Shown here: in pieces, positions 57,885 to 64,000 of the stretch
Layout of the letters: each line of letters starts with the position of its first letter
Position numbering within the stretch: the stretch's first letter is position 1
Source of the DNA: Ehretia macrophylla
Taxonomy: Eukaryota > Streptophyta > Magnoliopsida > Boraginales > Ehretiaceae
Assembly: GCA_037974665.1 (NCBI GenBank)
Contig: CM075768.1
Span: forward strand, 2,630,501 to 2,694,500
DNA: 64,000 bases
Direction: 5' to 3'
Program-made: the position numbers and the translations under genes
The notes under the pieces: model-generated
Told to the model about the DNA's origin: nothing
The model's input: only the letters and a program-made list of their open reading frames with translations
Databases searched by the model: none

Positions 57885-58435
57885 ACTGTAGCATCTCCCT
57901 GTACCAAGGCTAGAAACTCTACCTCTCTCCATTCCCTCGCAATCCTCGGGACATACTTTGCCCGAAAAGCCATCAGAAAGGTACCCCAAACATAAGGAAT
58001 ACCCTGTGTCGCCCAGCTAGTCCTTACCGTGCGCCACCACTCCTCTGCCTCATCATCTAACAAGTACACGGCAAAAGAGACTTTCTGCTCATCAGTATAG
58101 CCAAGTGGATCATAATTCTTCTCCAACTTGCTAATCCATGCCTCCGCCTTCCTATCATCCGGCTTCCCCTGAAATCTAGGTGGATGATATCCTAAGAACG
58201 CCTTTAGGGTACCACACCCGTGGTTACCACCCTGCACATTCAGTAGCTGAGCCTGCATAGCCTGATTCTGGGCAGCCTGTCCTGCTAGTAACTGTGCCTG
58301 ACTAGCCACTAACTTGGCAATCCTCTCCATAGCTGCCCCCAATCGGTCATCATCCCTACCACGGCCCGGTGCTGCGTTACCCGGAGTCTCATCAGTCATC
58401 TCAGGCCTACCTCTGGTTCTCGGTCTGCCCGTCAT
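57885..58435 (-). pseudogene. gag: gag N-terminal half of element F
   Basis: Starts at the ATG at 58435, preceded on the minus strand by ctttgattagtagA, the same context as in A and B. About 183 codons with no stop: Arg-rich start (GRPRTRGRPEM), Gln/Ala-rich stretch, then gag domain with EEWWRTVRTSW and FRAKYVPRIA. Cut by G just after FLALVQGDATVA. Confidence 0.85.
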
Positions 58436-58695
58436 TCTACTAATCAAAGAGTTAGCACAGGTTATAACACGTAAACAGGTTATGAGCAACTATTATCACC
58501 TAAACAACAAAGTCATATAAAACACATAAACAAATTGATCACATAATCACATAAGTACTAAATCACATAATCACTTAATCACTTAATCATTTAATCATAT
58601 TAATACATAGATCACTTTTCTTTCAATTCATACATACTTTCATGCTAAGACCATTACCCACATTCCGAGAATACCCTGGCTGACAACTAACATGT

Positions 58696-58707
58696 GCTCT
58701 AATACCA
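58696..58707 (-). other. Primer binding site of F
   Basis: On the minus strand TGGTATTAGAGC, one C to T change from the TGGTATCAGAGC of A, B and G. Confidence 0.85.
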
Positions 58708-59102
58708 CTTAAATGTCATGCCCCAACTCGACCCCTCCTATAATCAGTCAGGACGCAACGGAATTTTGACAGTATAACGACAGTAAATAGGATACCGAGG
58801 CTCTAAACCAACCTCCATAGGACATCATACCTCAACTCCATAAACCATACAACAAACAACTCCTCAATAACATAATAACATACATCATGACCATATCATA
58901 CAATAAACATTCCTCGTTATATGCCTCCGTTCCAACATAATACATGAACCCTTAATATACAATACAAAAACATATTGAGCCAATCTAGCAACCTAATCAT
59001 AAACAAAAGAAATGCTACTAAGACAACATCAACTAATTCATTAACTTATCAACATCCTATACATTAGAAACTACAAAGCAGATAAAAGTCTACTAAGTTA
59101 AT

Positions 59103-59240
59103 TTACAAGATAATAAAACATATACGACACCACGGATAAGACTCTGAAACATAGGACTCATCCACGTAAGGCACGTTTTCCACATTCTCCTCTTCAGGAG
59201 GCACGTACCCGTAATCCTGCGAAAGTACACTTGTATGCAT
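59103..59240 (-). CDS. LTR small reading frame, stop lost (F 5' LTR)
   Basis: Same frame as at 45399-45509 (QDYGYVPPE, YVDESYV, SYP), but the TGA is TGG, extending it to 45 codons plus stop. The body is otherwise unbroken. Confidence 0.35.
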   Translation of the reverse strand: MHTSVLSQDYGYVPPEEENVENVPYVDESYVSESYPWCRICFIIL

Positions 59241-59690
59241 GCAATAATAGAGAGTGGGCTTATATAAAATAAGCCCAGCGAGGATCCGATAGATCTCGAG
59301 CAAAGTCTACTAAACTCCTTGGAATAATCCTTTGAGTCAGTAAACACACAATAACAACAATAATAATATCATCACATAACTATATGACCATTCAATAAAG
59401 GATACTCTAGTTGTTGTAGCTCCAAACACCATCACGATCATAACAGCCTTCTTGTGACTCCCATAAACTCACGCACCCGGGGTACCCCCAATAACCTCGC
59501 CTTCCATGACACCTCCGTCATGCGAGCTAGAGGCAATCTCTGATAGTCATATCGTTATCAACCCGACAGCCCAATGCTGCCCGAGAGGTGGCACACACAT
59601 ACCTGAGACCCAGCAATAATAATAAACATCAATCATTCACAGGAGGACAGTCTAGCAGAACTGTTTATCTCCCGACATCAATCATCAATC

Positions 59691-59740
59691 AATAATCATC
59701 AATAATCATCAATAATCATCAATAATCATCAATAATCATA
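59691..59740. repeat. 10-bp microsatellite in F 5' LTR
   Basis: Five copies of aataatcatc; the 3' LTR has about three imperfect copies near 45960. It accounts for some of the length variation between the LTRs. Confidence 0.85.
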
Positions 59741-61162
59741 TTATCATCATAATAACATCAATAACCAATTTAACAACATATAACTAAGTTAGATGACAAA
59801 GTAGGCCATCTAACCGAACATGCATTAAACACACAATCAAACCCTAATTTACCCGTCAACAACTCACAATTCAATCACTCAACCCACACCCAATCAACTA
59901 AGGCTCAATCTAACATTTTAAAGAAAGACAACCTAAACTTCAAATAATCATATCTTACATTCTACTAATCCAAACAACTCCAAATCAGTTTCTATCACTC
60001 ACCCATTCAACCAACTACATTAACCCCCTTGGAAACCAACCAAAACATATCCAAATCATGCTCAACAACCCTAAAACTCTAGTGTGTCATGGCTGAAATT
60101 TCTGGATTTTCACCCAAACATCATAATCGAAAATTCGGCATTACAACGGCGCTACCACGTAATTATCAAACATTTAGAAATCGACGGCAATCGATTCCGA
60201 TCAACACAACTCAATTTAATCAACATTGAACAAATTAATCAAATTTAAATACCCGAAAAATAAAAATTATGCTACAACTGATAAAAACTCGTAGTATTAC
60301 AGCTAAATGATCCCTAGCATGCAAGGAGCAACAATCTAACATCAGATTATAATTCTAATGGTTCAATTTTCATTTATACGCAAAAATGCAAAAGATAACT
60401 TTTGAGATCTAGAATTTTTCTCTCACCTTTGATGAGATATAAGCCTAGGAATGCGTGCAAAGCGTACCCAACAAGCGGAATCCAACTCGGCACGAAATTC
60501 TACGGACAAAAACTAGCTTTTTCTTTGAAAATTTGTTTTGAAAACCTTGAAAACTCTTTTCTCTTTTCTCTCTTCTCCCTCTCGGCAATGTGTGTGCAAT
60601 TGTGGGTGTTTTTGTGCTTTGTGAGTATGTGTTGGTGATATAAGCTTGTTGGTCAACCATTTAAATGAAAGTCAAAGTTGAAACTTAGCATTTTTTGTGT
60701 TTTCTTGACTTTAAATGCATTTTCTTGATCACCAAAGTTCAAAACAAGCTCAAGTAAATTATTTTTAGGTGACAAGAAGTTTTACAATCAAACAATTTCA
60801 CCCGAGTCGGCTTAAAACTCGGTTTTCGCAAAAGTCGGTGTAAAAACCCTAATAAATTCTTAAGCCGATTTTAAAATCGTTTTCATCAAACACAGGTCTA
60901 TTAAAGTCCGTGGACTAGGTCTAGAAGGGTTAAAAAGACTAGTTTCAAAATTTTAGCGGACGTGTTTCGAAAATACTATTCACTGAAAATCGACAATAAA
61001 ATTTCTGACTCCGTTTTTTATAAAAAAAAAATTCATGAATGCACATTTAGCATGTTCTAGGAGTATTGATATCAAAATTACCACAGTCTAAGTCACATAG
61101 CACATAGACAGGTTAATTCACGCAAAACGAAATAAGATAGAAAAGTGGGGTTTCACAGATTC

Positions 61163-63076
61163 AGCTTCAAACCACGCAATAGTTGCAACCTGTACTAGTA
61201 GATGGACTATCTTTCAGATAAAGAGATGAGCATTAAGGAAATTTATGAAACAGTTATAAGCATTATCTTCACAATACTAGCCAAACTATCTCAAAAAACT
61301 CCACAAATAATTGGTCAACTAGTTGTTAATTAATCAAAAATATATCCTCTAATACACAACTAGTGTTCTCCATGAAACCTCATGCATGCATCAGAAAAAA
61401 AATACATAAAAATAATTACGATCCAGTATAATTCAAAATAAAATAAACAATTAAAAAACTATATAAAAAAAGCTGGATAAGAAAACAAATGACAACAAAA
61501 TCATTACGAAAGGGGATCTAATCCAAAAATGGTGATTTGATTAGGCTCAAAATTTGCAGCTACGTACCTCTACTAATTATGAATCATTTTTAGTAGGACC
61601 GACACAAACCATTCTTGACCAAACTCAATTTCACTCTAATAATTCTCCATATTTTATCTAAACTCATTAATTAATAATCTTCTTTTTATCTTTTGTATTT
61701 AATTATTAACTCCAACATCACTATCTATTTTAGCTAACACACTATTTTTTTTATTATTATCATCTAGTTTTTAATTTTTTTCTAATTTTCATACTCTAAC
61801 ACACTAATTTTTAAATGTACAATTGAGAATATAAAGAAAGTCATATAACATTATTAAAACATTGTACTAACTGTAAAAAAAAAAAAAAAAAAAGGGTTCT
61901 CTTTTAGTCATAATCCTAAACAACACCTTCCTCCATACACATTTGAGTCGCCGCCTCCTCCACTCCATAAAGACTTCAAATACCATCTCCCTTTGTTCAT
62001 ACCACCCATTGACAACCCCACCTATTTCAGCAAGCTAAAAATAAGAAGTAGCGAGTTTGTCAACATAGCGAGCAAAACAGCGAGTCTATTAGACAAATAC
62101 ATTAAGTAGGATTATAAAATGAGAAAAGATTTTGTTGAACTCCTTCAACTGAAAATCCAAACAAATTGAAAATTCAAACAAAAGATGTGAAGGATAACAA
62201 TGTAGTCTGATACAATTTTAGAGAATAATTCGATAAAAAAAAATTTGAATTACATGACAAATTTGAAAAAACTCCATAAAGACTTCAATAAGATTCTGCC
62301 AAATTGCAGACTTTTATGAAATACTAAACATTACTTTGACTTTGATTGTTTAAATTTCATTTCATAAAAGCCTGTCATATATGTATGTACATGTACATAT
62401 ACATACATATATATATACACATCAATGGGCATAATATATTAAGACTTCTGATATTTATCTAGTGCTGCAACTTGTTAGTACACTACCTTTTTTTCCCTCC
62501 CTTCTGTGTAAAGGTTGTACTTTTTTGTCTGAGGTTAACAAACTTTTCCCTTGTTGGGATTGCCAAAAATTGTTATTCTTTCTAGCATTTTGTGAATCTG
62601 ACAGATTCAACAACCACTCAAAATCAATATAAGTTGAAGTCTAGCTGTTTTGGCGAAAGAACAACATTATTTTTTATAATGAAGATTTGTTTTATAAAAA
62701 TATGCTGAATATTTCTTAAGGTACACATGGTGTTATGTCCCGCCCTTAAAATCTATTCTAACCGTGAATGCCAATTGACCAAAAAGTAAGAACAAATATG
62801 GGAACAAAGTTATATCACTGAGGGTATAAAATTAAGGTGCCAGTGGCACTATAATTAGAACAAAAAGGATAGAATTAGGTAGAAAGCAGACCAAGATTTT
62901 CATCATGCTAAGCCGCCACAATAGAATTCAGAAGAAATCTACATAAATACTCAAACCATTGATTTTAAAGAATTTGGCAATCTATCAATTTGGAGACTAA
63001 GTCAACCCCACCAACCTACCACCTTTTGTAGAGACAAGAACCAGATAAAAACAACAAAACCAACCAACAACAACAC
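61163..63076. other. CACTA interior, right of element F
   Basis: No coding sequence recognised. Contains an A19 run near 61876-61894 and a TA/TG-rich stretch near 62380-62420. Confidence 0.35.
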
Positions 63077-63095
63077 AAAGTCCAACACACAATTA

Positions 63096-63192
63096 CACCC
63101 AAGAATTGGGATATAATGGTTGAGTAATGATCCGTTATAATTAGAGTGTTTGAATTCGAACCCCGACTTTTAGCTCTATTGTAACAAGAAAA
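63096..63192 (+). mobile_element. Short SINE-like insertion
   Basis: Flanked by a near-perfect 19-base direct repeat (aaagtccaacacacaatta at 63077-63095; the copy at 63193-63211 has one mismatch). The body starts with tRNA-like 'gggatataatggttgag' (A-box-like), has 'gaattcgaacccc' (B-box-like) and ends in an A-rich tail. This combination is the signature of target-primed retroposition of a tRNA-derived element. The family is unknown. Confidence 0.6.
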
Positions 63193-63399
63193 AAAGTCCA
63201 ACAAACAATTATCCACAAAACCAAGAAACCAAAATAAAGACAACCCCATAAGAAAATCCTACATGAAATACACACAAACAACGAACATAAACACTATAAC
63301 TATGAAACTTCAACGTAACGAACACGGTGACCACAAAATTTAGCTACCATAAAGGATGGGAAAAAGAAATCAGATACAAAGAACATAGTAGAAAAGTAC

Positions 63400-63462
63400 C
63401 TTCTTTGTTGCCTCTGGGACCTGAATAGACTTTTTTAGAGAATTTAAGGAACTCTGCAGCTT
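63400..63462 (-). pseudogene. Possible internal exon (weak)
   Basis: On the minus strand ttgctctattacag precedes a 63-base segment, open in two frames, ending AAG/gtac. Good splice-site form and a multiple of three, but too short to identify. It might be an exon of a gene within or beyond the CACTA element. Confidence 0.2.
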
Positions 63463-64000
63463 CTGTAATAGAGCAAAAGATTAAGGAACAAAAAAAATTC
63501 AATATCATTAACTGCTAAACTCAACTCTTCTATTTAATTAACTCCCTATAATCCTAAACCTATAATTTGGATACATATAAAAACATGTATATGTGTGTGT
63601 ACATTCTATGAATTTAGTTAAAGCATAAACCCTAGTAAAACTAAGGAAATCCTTTGCGCAATGGTAACGATTCGAGTCATGTTTTCCACGAAAATAGACT
63701 TTTATCTAAATCTAATGGCCAAAATACAAACTAAAGCCTAGAAGTGATACCAAGAGGATTACTATCCTGCAAAGAAATTTGAGTATTTGACTAGATCTGA
63801 GCTAAGACCACAAAGAGATAAAAGATTTTTAAATCTCAGTTTTCTTTTCTATTTTTAATTTATTTTTTTTGGAAATTGAAACAAAAAAATAAGCATATTA
63901 CATGAATTCTAGATAGAGATCTAAAAGAAATGAACGAAGGAAAGAACTAAAGCAAAGAGAATTCAACGCTCAGTTATCATCCAAAAAAATTAAAATAGAT

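Larger units (their letters stand above)
44983..61157 (-). mobile_element. Ty3/gypsy retrotransposon F (Tekay/Del-type), interrupted by G
   Basis: Perfect 5-bp duplication GATTC at 44978-44982 and 61158-61162. On the minus strand: 5' LTR 58714-61157, PBS, gag, pol, PPT, 3' LTR 44983-47439. The LTRs are the same subfamily as A (TGTGAAACCCC start). Without G it is about 9.6 kb. Inactive: stops, a 1-bp deletion in RNase H and a roughly 350-bp deletion in integrase. Confidence 0.95.
58714..61157 (-). repeat. 5' LTR of element F (2444 bp)
   Basis: On the minus strand TGTGAAACCCC at 61157 to GGGGCATGACA at 58714. Donor-like AAAG/GTGAGAG with GT at 60426-60425; hairpin GGGCTTAT-ATAAA-ATAAGCCC at 59256-59276, a perfect 8-bp stem. 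Confidence 0.95.
41693..64000. mobile_element. CACTA-like DNA transposon, left end in window
   Basis: Starts CACTACAAGAAATAGTGG, a canonical CACTA terminus, followed by about 600 bases of subterminal repeats (gtggcaa, gcgacga and tcgcaa motifs in both orientations). No matching TTCTTGTAGTG end was found to the right, so it probably extends beyond 64000, with element F nested at 44983-61157. No transposase domain was recognised in the visible 6 kb of interior. The placement of the right boundary is an inference. Confidence 0.5.

Noticed and set aside
63650-63700. Second SINE ('gcgcaatggtaacgattcgagtcatg')
   Set aside because: tRNA-like words are present but no tail or target duplication was found.

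Overview
This window looks like repeat-dense nuclear DNA from a flowering plant, probably a eudicot and probably pericentromeric heterochromatin. Almost every base belongs to nested transposable elements. The retroelement families are plant ones: Ty3/gypsy chromoviruses of the Tekay/Del type with about 2.4 kb LTRs, a Tat/Retand-type Ty3/gypsy element, CACTA-like DNA transposons and a SINE. I found no convincing host gene. The species cannot be named from the sequence.

Layout. 1-2181 holds LTR fragments. 2182-13670 is Tekay element A (+), whose 3' LTR is split by a 3.3 kb reverse solo LTR (C1) with a perfect 5-bp duplication. 13671-19972 is a patchwork of three LTR fragments: D1, interrupted by reverse LTR K, then E2. 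19973-22289 holds two short terminal-inverted-repeat elements and an unclassified LTR-like stretch. A Tat/Retand element H starts near 22290 and is cut into pieces: a 4.27 kb reverse solo LTR (C2) sits in gag, rearranged 25S rRNA fragments sit just before RT, Tekay element B (28903-38762, TSD gcctt) sits between RT and RNase H, and LTR D2 interrupts H again at 39297. D2 is itself cut at 41693 by a CACTA-like transposon running off the right edge. The CACTA contains Tekay element F (44983-61157, minus, TSD gattc), and F's gag is split by a young non-autonomous element G (51276-57879, plus, TSD gagcc). This is a readable five-level nest: H > D2 > CACTA > F > G.

Coding state. A, B and F each carry a recognisable gag-protease-RT-RNase H-integrase-chromodomain reading frame, and all are dead. 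Most in-frame stops are CAG to TAG changes, the pattern expected from deamination of CHG-methylated cytosine. F has also lost the end of its integrase core, and B has Asp at the catalytic Glu position. G has no recognisable gag or pol but has intact LTRs, PBS and PPT, so it must have moved using proteins from a relative.

Most interesting signal. The LTRs are more organised than plain LTRs. Different families share, in the same order: a TATA-like box; a splice-donor-like AAG/GTGAGRG; one or two small hairpins; a hairpin whose stem sequence changes between families while pairing is kept; a CAG/G acceptor-like site; and, in the A/B/F group and K, a short acidic tyrosine-rich reading frame. That frame differs mainly at synonymous positions and by a 9-base in-frame gap. 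This suggests a conserved, perhaps spliced and translated, LTR-encoded module. No search or folding program was run.
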